Counted from the first letter of the stretch, positions 44,190-53,239 are shown. The stretch is 64,000 nucleotides of DNA from Candidatus Margulisiibacteriota bacterium (GCA_003242895.1 QKMY01000004.1:1-64000), one strand, 5' to 3'. The notes: a model not told the origin generated them from the letters alone. Translations and numbers: made by a program.

Positions 44190-46010
44190 ATGTTTAAAAA
44201 AATGAGTTTAAATAAGAGGTTGTTATACTCTTTTATAACGGTCTCTACTATATCCATAATTGTTGGCCTGGTTGGTTTTGTTAGTCTGAAAAATACGAAC
44301 AGGAACGTTCTGGAGGTTACCTCCTTGAGGCTTCCCAGTATCCATTATCTGCTAACTATTCATAAGGAATTCGAAAGTATCAGGGTTGCTCAAAGGACTA
44401 TAATTATTCCTTACCTTGAAAACAAAGACCGTGAGCGCCAATATAGTAACGTTAATTTATCTTATGAAAGTATTAAATCTGCAATGGATAGTTATAGCAG
44501 GTTACCTAAAACAAAAGGCGAGTCTGTGCTTTGGCAGCAGTTTGAAGTAGCTCTGCTTGACTGGAAAAAGCTTAATGAGGAGATATTTAATTCGGCCAGG
44601 AAATTAGAATCTATAGGTATAACTAATCCTGACAATTTTAAAGGTCTTCTGGAAGGTTTCAGGGGCGATCACTACCGGCTTATGGCTGAGGTAGGCAAAA
44701 TATTCCAGACCAAAACAATATTTGAAGGCGGGACTGATTATGCCTCATGTCGGTTTGGGAAATGGCTTGCTCAAAATGTTGCTCTAGGACCTGAGCTTAA
44801 AGCGTTAGTTGATAATGCTGTTCGCCATCATGAAGATTTTCACAACACTGTTACCAATATAAAATCCAGTCTTCAGCGTAATGATTTTAAATCTGCGCAA
44901 AAATTATATATTAATGAGCTGGTTCCTCAGGCTGAAGCCGAATTCACAGCCTTTGATGCTCTTCGTAATAATGCTGAAAATGGCCTGACCATATACAAAG
45001 GAATGTCTGATATAAGTATGAAAGAATGTCGAGATAAGCAATTGATCGCACTAGACCTATTAACGCAATTGCTCTCAATTAATGAAAAACTTGCTAGCGA
45101 TGCTGAGATTTCTTCACGAAAGTTGGCCATGAACGCATATGCTGTAATGGTGGCTGCAATTTTCATAGGTGTTGTAATCGCAATTGTTCTGGGAATATTC
45201 CTGTCAATGACAATCGCTACTCCTATTAACAGGATTGTGTCTCAGCTCAAATCAGGAGCGGAACAAGTTGCCTCCGCCTCAAACGATGTTTCTAAGGCTG
45301 GCGAACAGATGGCTACAGGAGCTAATGAGCAGGCAGCCAGCCTGGAGGAAACCTCTTCTACGTTAGAGCAAATGTCTGCAATGATCAACCGTTGTGCGGA
45401 TGATACTAAAGAGGCGGATCATATGTCAAAAAAGGTTTTGGAATCTGCCAGCTATAGTACTGCTGCAGTTTCCCGGCTCAGGGAAGCAATTGCCAAGATA
45501 AAAGTTTCATCAGATGATACAGCCAAAATTGTCAAGACAATTGACGAAATTGCTTTCCAGACTAATTTACTATCATTAAACGCCGCAGTTGAGGCTGCCA
45601 GGGCTGGAGATTCGGGAAAAGGTTTCGCAGTTGTCGCCGACGAAGTCAGAAGTTTGGCTCAACGAAGTGCTATAGCCGCCAAGTCTACGACTGAGCTTAT
45701 TGATGGAGCTAAGGCCAATGCCGAACAAGGGGTCGTTGTAACAAACGAAGCGTCTGCAATAATGCATGATATTGCTTCCAGTATCGAAAAAATAACTATA
45801 TTGATCTCATCTATTGCTCTAGCTTCGGTTGAGCAGGCTAACGGGGTAGATCAGGTTAATAAAGCAGTTTCACAAATGAATTTAGTTACCCAGGCTAGTG
45901 CTTCTTTGTCCGAAGAATCTTCCTCTTCATCAGAAAAACTGGCAAATCAGGCGAATAACCTTAATTCCTTAGTCAGGGAGTTGAATAATATAGTAAATGG
46001 GAATGAATAG
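44190..46010 (+). CDS. Methyl-accepting chemotaxis protein with extracytoplasmic CZB zinc-binding domain
   Basis: The 606-residue receptor has helices at about 11-33 and 316-340 that bracket a 280-residue helical sensor. Inside the sensor, residues 160-220 match the CZB (chemoreceptor zinc-binding) pattern: His161, Cys187 in SCRFGKW, and His214/His218 in HHEDFH. The C-terminal part is a normal signalling coiled coil with the tip [18 protein letters not shown] and [19 protein letters not shown] domains sense zinc or oxidants such as hypochlorite, usually from the cytoplasm; here the domain faces outward. The gene lies between the NuoE-like and Nfn genes and shares an upstream motif with the first, suggesting common control. 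AGGAG precedes the ATG. Confidence 0.92.
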   Translation: MFKKMSLNKRLLYSFITVSTISIIVGLVGFVSLKNTNRNVLEVTSLRLPSIHYLLTIHKEFESIRVAQRTIIIPYLENKDRERQYSNVNLSYESIKSAMDSYSRLPKTKGESVLWQQFEVALLDWKKLNEEIFNSARKLESIGITNPDNFKGLLEGFRGDHYRLMAEVGKIFQTKTIFEGGTDYASCRFGKWLAQNVALGPELKALVDNAVRHHEDFHNTVTNIKSSLQRNDFKSAQKLYINELVPQAEAEFTAFDALRNNAENGLTIYKGMSDISMKECRDKQLIALDLLTQLLSINEKLASDAEISSRKLAMNAYAVMVAAIFIGVVIAIVLGIFLSMTIATPINRIVSQLKSGAEQVASASNDVSKAGEQMATGANEQAASLEETSSTLEQMSAMINRCADDTKEADHMSKKVLESASYSTAAVSRLREAIAKIKVSSDDTAKIVKTIDEIAFQTNLLSLNAAVEAARAGDSGKGFAVVADEVRSLAQRSAIAAKSTTELIDGAKANAEQGVVVTNEASAIMHDIASSIEKITILISSIALASVEQANGVDQVNKAVSQMNLVTQASASLSEESSSSSEKLANQANNLNSLVRELNNIVNGNE

Positions 46011-46021
46011 TTTTAATCGGT

Positions 46022-46055
46022 AGGGGTGTGATTAATCGCGCTCCTTCAATTTTTT
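46022..46055. terminator. Terminator between the chemoreceptor and nfnB
   Basis: AGGGGTGTG (46022-46030) pairs with CGCGCTCCT (46037-46045), with several GT pairs, around a 6-nt loop. A T-run (46050-46055) follows on the plus strand. Confidence 0.6.
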
Positions 46056-47458
46056 ATATAACTATCTATTTGGATTGCGGCTTTTTTCCCCGCACCCATT
46101 GCGGTAATGACCGTAGCCGCACCAGTAACAATATCTCCTCCGGCAAATATCCCGGGAATTGATGTCATGCCTTGGTCATCGACCTCTATTTCCCCTCGCT
46201 TTTTAGTTTTAAGCCCGGGGGTGGTTCGTGCAATTATGGGGTGAGGTGTTGTACCTACAGCTATAATTGCTTCATCAATGCTAAGGGAATACTCTGATCC
46301 TGACTTTGGTGTCGGGCGTTTTCTTCCCGAAGCATCAAGGTCACCGAGTATCATTTTTTCGCACATAACCTGTGTCACGAAACCAGCCTCATCTCCGGTA
46401 TATGCAACCGGATTAGTTAGCAGATGGAATTGTATCCCTTCTTCTCTTGCATGGTGGATTTCTTCTGTTCGTGCAGGCATTTCTTCTTCTGTTCTTCTGT
46501 AGATAAGGTGTACCTGTTCTGCCCCTAATCGAAGCGCTGTTCTCGCGCAATCCATTGCGACATTCCCAGCGCCTATAACCGCAACCTTTTTTCCTCTTTT
46601 TATGGGGGTATCGAAATCCGGGAATTTATAGGCTTTCATAAGGTTGACTCGAGTGAGAAACTCATTTGCTGAATATATCCCATTTAGATTTTCACCCGGT
46701 ATCCCCATGAAATTCGGCAATCCTGCTCCAGTACCAATAAATATTGCGCTGAATCCTTCTTGGAAGAGTTCTTCTAATGTCAGCGCTTTTCCAATAAGAA
46801 TATTTGTCGCGAAAATAACGCCTAGATCTTTAAGCTGGTTTATTTCTTTTGAAACAATAACTTTGGGCAAACGAAACTCGGGAATGCCATAAACGAGTAC
46901 GCCGCCTACTTCGTGAAATCCTTCAAAAACGGTCACTTCGTAGTCCATTTTTGCAAGATCAACCGCACAACTAAGTCCGGCAGGTCCTGATCCGACAATC
47001 GCTACCCTATGTAACGCTGTACGGTCGTATGTCTTTACAATCTTTTTGTTAATAACTGGGATTGTCATGGTTTTTCTGTTATTTAGGTCCCAGTCTGCCA
47101 GGAACCTTTCCAATCTGCCGATAGAGACGGGCTCTCCTGCTTTTTTCATTACACAAACTGACTGGCACTGTTTCTCTTGTGGACATACTCTTCCGGTAAC
47201 AGCCGGCAGTGAGTTGGATTTATGAATAATATCGATAGCTTTTTGAAAATTTTCGTTACGCAATTCTTTTATGAAATCCGGGATATTTATACATACCGGA
47301 CAGCCTGAGACGCAAGGGCGGGTTGCGCATTGCAAACACCGGCTAGCTTCCTTGATTGCTTCTTCAATTGAATAACCGAGAGGAACCTCTTCGAAGTTGG
47401 TAACCCTTAATTCCGGAGATTGCTCGCGCATGGGTACGGAATTTTTTTTTACGCTCAT
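46046..47458 (-). CDS. nfnB: NADPH-dependent NfnB/glutamate-synthase small-subunit-like flavoprotein
   Basis: The 470-residue protein starts with a double [4Fe-4S] domain (CLQCATRPCVSGCPVCINIPDF at about 38-59, then CPQEKQCQSVC), followed by an FAD-binding Rossmann fold (AIVGSGPAGLSCAVDLA), an NADPH-binding one (AVIGAGNVAMDCARTALRLGA with YRRTEEEMPAR) and the closing FAD motif FAGGDIVTGAATVI. By itself it resembles GltD, but its gene overlaps by 4 bp with an upstream gene for a [2Fe-2S]/FAD partner. That pairing defines NfnAB, which couples NADH, ferredoxin and NADP by flavin-based electron bifurcation. No large glutamate synthase subunit is in the window. Confidence 0.9.
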   Translation of the reverse strand: MSVKKNSVPMREQSPELRVTNFEEVPLGYSIEEAIKEASRCLQCATRPCVSGCPVCINIPDFIKELRNENFQKAIDIIHKSNSLPAVTGRVCPQEKQCQSVCVMKKAGEPVSIGRLERFLADWDLNNRKTMTIPVINKKIVKTYDRTALHRVAIVGSGPAGLSCAVDLAKMDYEVTVFEGFHEVGGVLVYGIPEFRLPKVIVSKEINQLKDLGVIFATNILIGKALTLEELFQEGFSAIFIGTGAGLPNFMGIPGENLNGIYSANEFLTRVNLMKAYKFPDFDTPIKRGKKVAVIGAGNVAMDCARTALRLGAEQVHLIYRRTEEEMPARTEEIHHAREEGIQFHLLTNPVAYTGDEAGFVTQVMCEKMILGDLDASGRKRPTPKSGSEYSLSIDEAIIAVGTTPHPIIARTTPGLKTKKRGEIEVDDQGMTSIPGIFAGGDIVTGAATVITAMGAGKKAAIQIDSYIKN

Positions 47459-48258
47459 TTACAGGAACACTCCTCTGGTTTATAAGTATCCAGCCTTTTC
47501 ATGAGTTCATCAAAGTTAACTGCATGTCCGTCTACATCAGGACCATCCATGCAGGTGAATTTAGTTGCTTTATCCAGGGAAACGCGGCATGCGCCGCACA
47601 TTCCCATTCCGCAAACCATCATGGAGTTCAAGCTGACGATCGTGGGAATGCCTAAGTCTCTGGTCAAGTCCGCAACGGCTTTCATCATGACCGCAGGTCC
47701 GATTGCAACAACCCTGTCTATTTTTTCTTGTTGCATAAGGTTCTTGAGAATATCAGTGACGAATCCTTTTTTGCCATAAGAACCGTCATTTGTACTTATT
47801 AGTAATCTATCCGAGACCGACTTCATTTTGTCTTCCCAGAACACATGGTCTTTACTTCTATAACCAATGATTGAAGTAACCTTGTTCCCGGCTTTTTTTA
47901 ATTCCCGGGCAAGCGGATAGATGGGGGCAATACCGATTCCGCCACCAATGACAATCGTATTTCCAAAATTGGCTATTTCACTCGGAGTTCCTTGCGGGCC
48001 CAAGAGGTCGATCAGAAAATCTCCGCTTTTTAATTCCGCAAAATTTTTCGTGGTTTTCCCTAACTCTTGGAAGACAATTGTGATTGTTCCGTTATCTCTA
48101 TCGAAGTCAGCGATAGTTAGCGGTATTTTCTCGCCTTTTTCGCTTACTCTGACCATTACGAATTGCCCGGCAAGCGCTTTTTTTGCAATGATCGGCGCAT
48201 CAATCACCACATGGTGAATCGCTGGGCCAATAAGCTGTTTGTCTAGAATGTTAAACAT
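47455..48258 (-). CDS. nfnA: NfnA-like FAD/NAD-binding [2Fe-2S] subunit
   Basis: From the ATG at 48258 (267 residues; a GTG 4 codons upstream is also possible), this is a ferredoxin-NADP reductase-like protein of the NfnA/SudB/PyrK type. It has an FAD-binding barrel (AGQFVMVRV, IPLTIADFD), a nucleotide-binding domain (VIGGGIGIAPIYPLAREL, SIIGYRSKDH) and a C-terminal [2Fe-2S] site CGMGMCGACR followed by a Cys in FTCMDGPDV. In NfnAB this subunit binds NADH and a bifurcating FAD. Its stop overlaps the start of nfnB. Confidence 0.9.
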   Translation of the reverse strand: MFNILDKQLIGPAIHHVVIDAPIIAKKALAGQFVMVRVSEKGEKIPLTIADFDRDNGTITIVFQELGKTTKNFAELKSGDFLIDLLGPQGTPSEIANFGNTIVIGGGIGIAPIYPLARELKKAGNKVTSIIGYRSKDHVFWEDKMKSVSDRLLISTNDGSYGKKGFVTDILKNLMQQEKIDRVVAIGPAVMMKAVADLTRDLGIPTIVSLNSMMVCGMGMCGACRVSLDKATKFTCMDGPDVDGHAVNFDELMKRLDTYKPEECSCK

Positions 48259-48349
48259 AGTTAATCCCACATTGTTTTTCGTAATTATATAGAACTTTCA
48301 AATATTTAACAATTATCTAAAATATAAATATAAAATTTTACTTCCCAGT

Positions 48350-48430
48350 TTCGGCATGACCGTAAGTGCAACCGGGGAAAGCCTAGAAACCCATACGGAA
48401 TGAACGCTGTAATGCCGAAGGTGTTCCCCG
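48350..48430 (+). ncRNA. Candidate structured RNA leader with H-type pseudoknot
   Basis: Two perfect pairings interlock. TTCGGCAT (48350-48357) pairs with ATGCCGAA (48412-48419), and CGGGGAA (48373-48379), inside that first helix, pairs with TTCCCCG (48424-48430), outside it. A small CCGTA/TACGG helix (48360-48364 and 48394-48398) is possible within. A weak AAACT/AGTTT hairpin and T-runs (48451-48463) follow. It lies between nfnA and the response-regulator gene, so on the plus strand it would be the leader of the latter. The pairings are symmetric, so the minus strand is possible. I could not match it to a riboswitch family. Confidence 0.45.
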
Positions 48431-48528
48431 TATTGAGATAAACTAGAAGTTTTTTGATTTTTTGCTATAATTAGCCTATGTGTTTTTTTTGTCTGTAAGT
48501 CTTATATTTGTGTTTTCGGATTATTGTA

Positions 48529-49284
48529 ATGGTCAATACAATCATAATTTATAGCAAGGATAATTCTGAGCGATTGCAATATATAAGTGTCCTTAGGGCA
48601 AGAGGACATGATGTTATCGGTGTTTCAGACGGATTTGATGTTCTGATCAAGTCCCGGAAGTACTCACCGCAGGTAATTATTGTCTGTTCCTCTCGTAATG
48701 ATAACGAATACCTCGAAGTTGCCAAATCCATTAAGGCGAATGATAAAATAAATACTATTCCTACAATTTTAGTTCTTGATAATGAGGATAGTAATGTGAG
48801 TGAGACTGTCCAAGAAGCAATAAAAAATAGTATCGACGCTTTTATCTTTCGCCCTTTTGATAATAATTTTGCCAATTGCATTATCTCTGATCTGCAAAGA
48901 GCAAAAGATTTTCCTACTCGCAAATGTATACTTATTGCTGATGATGAGCGAGTTGTTTTAGATGCATTATCCTTTGGCTTGCAGAAAGAAGGGTACGTTG
49001 TTTTTACTGCTGACGACGGTCGTGAAGCCTTTGAAAAGGCTAAGAGCCTGATCCCTGATTTGATAATTATGGACTACAATATGCCTCAATGTAATGGCCT
49101 TTATAGCGTTCGAAGAATTCGGGAAGTCTCATATTTGAAATCAATACCGGTAATCGGGCATACCGCTCTCGTTAACCCGGATATTATTGCGAAGAGTATT
49201 AATGCCGGCTGTTCCACTATCATAAAAAAACCCACTGCCTTAAAGGAAATTTGCAGCAAGATCAAAGCTATAATCGGCGAATGA
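48529..49284 (+). CDS. Response regulator with two receiver domains
   Basis: From the ATG at 48529 (251 residues) the protein contains two CheY-like domains and no output domain. The first (1-120) has lost the phosphorylatable Asp: the strand-3 end reads PQVIIVCSSRND. The second (about 128-251) is canonical, with ILIADDERVV, LIIMDYNMPQCNG carrying the acceptor Asp, GHTAL and IIKKPT. Such proteins act in chemotaxis or phosphorelays; two chemoreceptors are encoded in the window. The ribosome site is weak. The gene sits behind the candidate RNA leader. Confidence 0.85.
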   Translation: MVNTIIIYSKDNSERLQYISVLRARGHDVIGVSDGFDVLIKSRKYSPQVIIVCSSRNDNEYLEVAKSIKANDKINTIPTILVLDNEDSNVSETVQEAIKNSIDAFIFRPFDNNFANCIISDLQRAKDFPTRKCILIADDERVVLDALSFGLQKEGYVVFTADDGREAFEKAKSLIPDLIIMDYNMPQCNGLYSVRRIREVSYLKSIPVIGHTALVNPDIIAKSINAGCSTIIKKPTALKEICSKIKAIIGE

Positions 49285-49431
49285 TTTCTTCTCCCAAGGG
49301 TATTGATCGGATGAAAGTCCTTTCGGGTTTTTATTGTGGTTTCAATGTTTGTTGAAAAATAATGAAGGAAACCACTTGTCTATTTTTTTTTTTTAGAATA
49401 CAATTTTTAAAAAATATTGAAAGAGGATTAT

Positions 49432-50625
49432 ATGGTTATCTCGAAAAAAGCTCGTGGTATACAACCTTCGGCAACGCTGGCTATATCCGCCAAAGCTAAA
49501 CAAATGGAATCTCAAGGCATAGATGTTGTTGGTTTCGGCGCTGGCGAACCGGATTTTGACACTCCGGAAAACATTAAAAAAATGGGTATTGAAGCGATTT
49601 CCGGTGGAGACACTAAGTACACTCCGGTGTCTGGTACAAATGAATTAAAAAAGGCTATCGCAGCGAAGTTTAAGAAAGATAACAATCTGGAATACGAAAT
49701 TTCTCAAATAAGCGTTGGCTGCGGTGCAAAACATTCGATTTATAATATTCTTATGGTCCTTTGCGATCCGGGTGATGAAGTCCTTATTCCGGCACCATAT
49801 TGGGTTAGTTATCCTGAGCAAGTTAAATTAGCTGACGGAGTTCCTGTGTTTATAAGGACGGATGATTCTACCTCTTTTAAAATTAATGCTGAACTTCTCA
49901 GGAACTCGATTACCCCGAAAACGAAGGTACTGATTCTAAATAGCCCCTCTAATCCGACGGGAATGATCTACACGAAAGAAGAGTTAATAGAACTTGCTCA
50001 AGTAATTAAAGAGCATAAGCTCATTGTTATTTCCGATGAAATATACGAAAAATTAACCTATGACGGCAACAAATATGTAAGCATCGCTTCTTTGGACGAG
50101 GAAATTAAAGCCTTAACTGTTGTCGTTAATGGAGTCTCAAAATCTTATGCTATGACTGGCTGGAGAATCGGGTATATCGCCGGACCAAAGGAAATTATTA
50201 CGGCTGTAAATAACTTGCAGAGCCACAGCACCTCAAATCCTACGTCAATATCTCAGAAGGCTAGTGTCGAAGCAATAACTGGCCCTCAGGAGGCTGTTGA
50301 GGTTATGCGAAAGGCTTTTGATGAAAGAAGAAAGTATGTTGTAGCTGAACTTAACAGGATTCCTGGAGTTAGCTGTTTGATGCCGGAAGGCGCGTTCTAT
50401 GTTTTCCCGAATATATCAGGACTTTTCGGTAAATTTTATAATGGTAAAATTATTTCAAATTCAATGGATTTTAGTGCGCTATTGCTTGAGGAAGCTCATG
50501 TAGCTGTCGTTCCTGGAATTGAGTTCGGCAATGACAATTGTGTCCGGCTTTCTTATGCCACTTCAATGTTGAGCATTAAAAAAGGGATCGAAAGGATCTC
50601 TGATTTTGTTAAAACCTTATCATGA
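49432..50625 (+). CDS. aspC: Pyridoxal-phosphate aspartate aminotransferase
   Basis: From the ATG at 49432, behind AGAGGA, the 397-residue protein is a class I aminotransferase of the aspartate/prephenate type. Motifs include GAGEPDFDTPENIK, GGDTKYTPVSGTNELKKAI, PAPYWVSYPEQ, NSPSNPTGMIYTKEEL, SDEIYEKLTYDG and the PLP-lysine segment NGVSKSYAMTGWRIGY, followed by MPEGAFYVFPN. It interconverts aspartate and oxaloacetate with glutamate/2-oxoglutarate in the cytoplasm. It lies 23 bp ahead of the phosphofructokinase gene, so both are probably cotranscribed. Confidence 0.92.
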   Translation: MVISKKARGIQPSATLAISAKAKQMESQGIDVVGFGAGEPDFDTPENIKKMGIEAISGGDTKYTPVSGTNELKKAIAAKFKKDNNLEYEISQISVGCGAKHSIYNILMVLCDPGDEVLIPAPYWVSYPEQVKLADGVPVFIRTDDSTSFKINAELLRNSITPKTKVLILNSPSNPTGMIYTKEELIELAQVIKEHKLIVISDEIYEKLTYDGNKYVSIASLDEEIKALTVVVNGVSKSYAMTGWRIGYIAGPKEIITAVNNLQSHSTSNPTSISQKASVEAITGPQEAVEVMRKAFDERRKYVVAELNRIPGVSCLMPEGAFYVFPNISGLFGKFYNGKIISNSMDFSALLLEEAHVAVVPGIEFGNDNCVRLSYATSMLSIKKGIERISDFVKTLS

Positions 50626-50648
50626 AAATTATAAAGGAGAATATCTAA

Positions 50649-52307
50649 ATGAGTAAAGAAATCTCAGAATTACAAAAGGCTCGATTTGCTTACGAACCGA
50701 AACTTCCGCCAGCGTTATCAGCTGGAGCTAAAGTTGTTGTCAATATTGGAGAACCAACAACAGCTGTTGCGGATAAAGATAAAATTAGAAATCTATTCCC
50801 TGCAACCTACGGAAGTCCTCAGATTCGATTTGAAAGAAGTGACGGAGGAAAACTTGATAGCCCTATTCATCTTGGGGTTATTCTGTCGGGAGGACAAGCC
50901 CCAGGCGGGCACAATGTTATTGCAGGCATTTTTGACGGTCTGAAGTCGCTGCATCCGGAGAGCAAGCTCTATGGTTTTATCGGCGGGCCTAGCGGATTAG
51001 TTGACAACAAATATATAGAAATAACCGGTGAATTAATAGCCGGGTATCGAAATACCGGAGGATTTGATATTATTGGGTCTGGAAGGACTAAGCTTGAGAC
51101 AAAAGATCAGTTTGATGCTGCCAGGGCCAACTGCGAAGTACTAGGGATATCGGCTCTTGTTGTTGTCGGCGGAGATGATTCTAATACAAATGCCTGCTTG
51201 TTAGCAGAATATTATAAGAGCAGTAATATTCCCATAAATGTTATTGGTTGCCCAAAAACTATTGATGGAGACCTCAAAAATGAGCAGGTAGAGACTTCTT
51301 TTGGTTTTGATACTGCTTGCAGGGTTTATAGTGAATTGATTGGCAATATTCAGCGTGACGCAAACTCAGCAAAGAAATATTGGCATTTTATTAAGCTGAT
51401 GGGAAGAAGTGCCTCGCATATTGCGCTTGAATGTGCACTCCAAACTCACGCTAATGTAACTGTAATTTCTGAGGAAGTGGCAGAAAAAAAACAGACCCTG
51501 GGAGAGATTGTTGATTATATCGCAAGCGTGGTTGCCCAAAGGGCAGCTAATGGAGATAATTTCGGGGTTGCTTTAATTCCTGAAGGATTAATTGAATTTA
51601 TACCGGAGATGAAATCCTTAATTGACGAGCTAAATGAGGTGCTTTCCAAAGAGGAAACCGTATTTAATTCCCTAGGTTCACTTGATGAGAAGATTGTTTT
51701 TGTTAATAAGAACCTTTCAGATGAGTCCTCCCATGCTTATAGCACATTACCTCGTGCAATCCAGATTCAGTTGTCTATGGACCGTGATCCGCACGGCAAT
51801 GTTCAGGTTTCACTCGTTGAAACTGAGAAACTGCTTATCGAGATGGTCGACATTAAATTGAAAGAAATGAAGAGTATCGGTAACTTTAACGGATCATTTA
51901 AAGCCCAAAATCACTTTTTTGGTTATGAAGGTCGGTGTGCTGCGCCTTCTAATTTTGATGCTGACTACTGCTATTCTCTTGGCTTTAATGCCGCTGCTTT
52001 AGTTGCCGCAGGGAAGACCGGATACATGTCTTCTATCCAGAATCTGACAAAACCTGCAAGTCAATGGCTCGCCGGAGGTATTCCAATCACCATGATGATG
52101 AATGTTGAGAGACGTCATGGCGCAGATAAGCCGGTTATTCAGAAGGCATTGGTCAAACTTGATGGCGCCCCTTTTTTACAGTTAATTAAGAACCGGGACA
52201 AATGGGCAAGCAGCACTAACTATTTGTATCCGGGGCCAATACAATACTTTGGTCCAAGTGAAGTTTGTGATCAGGTTACCAAAACGCTTCAGCTTGAACA
52301 TCAATAA
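50649..52307 (+). CDS. pfp: PPi-dependent phosphofructokinase (long form)
   Basis: The 552-residue protein matches the long, plant- and spirochaete-type diphosphate-fructose-6-phosphate 1-phosphotransferase. Key motifs are [25 protein letters not shown] (the second Asp in GGDD distinguishes PPi- from ATP-using enzymes), [38 protein letters not shown] and [10 protein letters not shown]. It phosphorylates fructose 6-phosphate reversibly with pyrophosphate, saving ATP in anaerobic glycolysis. AAAGGAG precedes the ATG; a strong terminator follows 27 bp after the stop. Confidence 0.94.
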   Translation: MSKEISELQKARFAYEPKLPPALSAGAKVVVNIGEPTTAVADKDKIRNLFPATYGSPQIRFERSDGGKLDSPIHLGVILSGGQAPGGHNVIAGIFDGLKSLHPESKLYGFIGGPSGLVDNKYIEITGELIAGYRNTGGFDIIGSGRTKLETKDQFDAARANCEVLGISALVVVGGDDSNTNACLLAEYYKSSNIPINVIGCPKTIDGDLKNEQVETSFGFDTACRVYSELIGNIQRDANSAKKYWHFIKLMGRSASHIALECALQTHANVTVISEEVAEKKQTLGEIVDYIASVVAQRAANGDNFGVALIPEGLIEFIPEMKSLIDELNEVLSKEETVFNSLGSLDEKIVFVNKNLSDESSHAYSTLPRAIQIQLSMDRDPHGNVQVSLVETEKLLIEMVDIKLKEMKSIGNFNGSFKAQNHFFGYEGRCAAPSNFDADYCYSLGFNAAALVAAGKTGYMSSIQNLTKPASQWLAGGIPITMMMNVERRHGADKPVIQKALVKLDGAPFLQLIKNRDKWASSTNYLYPGPIQYFGPSEVCDQVTKTLQLEHQ

Positions 52308-52334
52308 AAAGAAAACTCTAGAAACAACGAAAGG

Positions 52335-52363
52335 GCGATATGGATTCATATCGCTTTTTTTTT
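52335..52363 (+). terminator. Strong intrinsic terminator behind pfp
   Basis: GCGATAT (52335-52341) pairs with ATATCGC (52348-52354) around a 6-nt loop, followed by nine T residues. It separates pfp from the following operon. Confidence 0.92.
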
Positions 52364-52389
52364 CATCGAGGGACTCAATAAAAAAACAA

Positions 52390-52439
52390 TTGAATTATTC
52401 AAACAATAATGTTATATTCGAATATAGCATTATTGTTTG
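52390..52439 (+). promoter_or_regulatory. Promoter embedded in a 40-bp palindrome, candidate ArsR-family operator
   Basis: CAAACAATAATG (52400-52411) and CATTATTGTTTG (52428-52439) are perfect 12-bp arms around a centre that is itself palindromic (TATATTCGAATATA). A sigma70-type promoter, TTGAAT (52390-52395) and TATATT (52413-52418) with 17-bp spacing, overlaps the palindrome. A repressor bound there would block the promoter, and an ArsR-family repressor is encoded in the operon. GTTTTTT follows the palindrome, so an alternative reading is a terminator. Confidence 0.6.
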
Positions 52440-52514
52440 GTTTTTTACATGCGTAATTTAGCGATGAATAAAGAGTGTCTCGAGGATTCTTGTCTATTTT
52501 GGAAAGAGTAATAT

Positions 52515-53123
52515 ATGAGCGATTTTATTCGAAATCGGTATACGTCTAAAGTAAGTTCAGCAAATTTAGGGTGTGCAAATTTGCTACCCTATCTTCACGT
52601 GAAAACTGGAAATTACGTCTTGGACCTCGGATGCGGCAGCGGAGGGACAGTTTTTGCTATAGCTCCGCAGGTAGGTTCGACTGGACGTATTTATGGATTA
52701 GATCTAACATCCGGCATGATTGAAGCGGCGATAGCCAGGAATAATTATCAGAATGTTTTTTTCCATATCGGCGATATTCATTCCTTGCCTTTTGAAAATG
52801 CTCTTTTTGATACGGTACTAAGCAACTGTGTCATCAACCATTCTCAAGACAAAGCAACGGTATTCAGCGAGATTTTTAGAGTGCTGAAACCTGATGGATG
52901 TTTTATGATCGGAGACGTAATGGCGGTTGGGAAGCTTCCTGAAGAAATCGCAAATAATTCTTGTAATGTTGCTGCTTGCTGGGGGGGAGCTATTCCGAAA
53001 GATGAATATTTTTGTATGATAAAGGCACAAGGATTTTGTAAAATAGAACAATTAAGCTCTCGGTTCTATCAAAAAGAAAATTATCCGATGGAGAGCATAA
53101 TCGTGAAAGGGGTAAAATCATGA
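52515..53123 (+). CDS. ArsM-like SAM-dependent methyltransferase
   Basis: The 202-residue protein has a class I methyltransferase fold: DLGCGSGG (37-44), IYGLDLTSGMIEAA (59-72), HIGDIHSLPFENALFD (84-99) and VLKPDGCFMIGD (123-134). Two features match arsenite methyltransferases of the ArsM/AS3MT type rather than general enzymes: Cys105 in SNCVINHS and Cys155 in CWGGAI, the positions of the As(III)-binding cysteines in that family. It is shorter than typical ArsM (about 260 residues or more). As first gene of the operon with an ArsR regulator and thioredoxin partners, an arsenic or other thiol-linked substrate is plausible. The stop overlaps the start of the small Cys-rich peptide by ATGA, implying translational coupling. 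Confidence 0.82.
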   Translation: MSDFIRNRYTSKVSSANLGCANLLPYLHVKTGNYVLDLGCGSGGTVFAIAPQVGSTGRIYGLDLTSGMIEAAIARNNYQNVFFHIGDIHSLPFENALFDTVLSNCVINHSQDKATVFSEIFRVLKPDGCFMIGDVMAVGKLPEEIANNSCNVAACWGGAIPKDEYFCMIKAQGFCKIEQLSSRFYQKENYPMESIIVKGVKS

Positions 53124-53239
53124 AAAAAATCACAAACGTTAATATTAAAGCCAAGAAGTCTTCTTGTGGCTGTGCAACGAAAAAGGTAGCACAATGCTGC
53201 GCTAAACAATCAAAGTTAGTAGCGGGATGTCACGACTAA
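53120..53239 (+). CDS. 39-residue Cys-rich peptide, candidate RiPP precursor
   Basis: The ORF starts at an ATG overlapping the methyltransferase stop (ATGA), with AAAGGGG 7 nt upstream, and ends at TAA 53237-53239, 12 bp before the radical SAM gene. The first 13 residues are leader-like and basic (MKKITNVNIKAKK). The rest is a core-like segment with five cysteines at 16, 18, 26, 27 and 37 (CGC, CC and a C-terminal GCHD). There is no acidic or hydrophobic part that would suggest a normal folded protein. Position directly before a radical SAM/SPASM enzyme is the usual arrangement of a ribosomally made, post-translationally modified peptide. It could alternatively be a small metal-binding protein. 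Confidence 0.75.
   Translation: MKKITNVNIKAKKSSCGCATKKVAQCCAKQSKLVAGCHD

Noticed and set aside
46046-47458. Glutamate synthase small subunit as the primary function
   Set aside because: The overlapping NfnA-like partner and lack of a GltB-type gene make the NfnAB transhydrogenase a better reading.
48350-48430. Cyclic di-GMP (GEMM) riboswitch
   Set aside because: The outer helix and an AAAGCC segment recall it, but the conserved GCAAAGCC core, the GNRA hairpin and the receptor pairings are not present.
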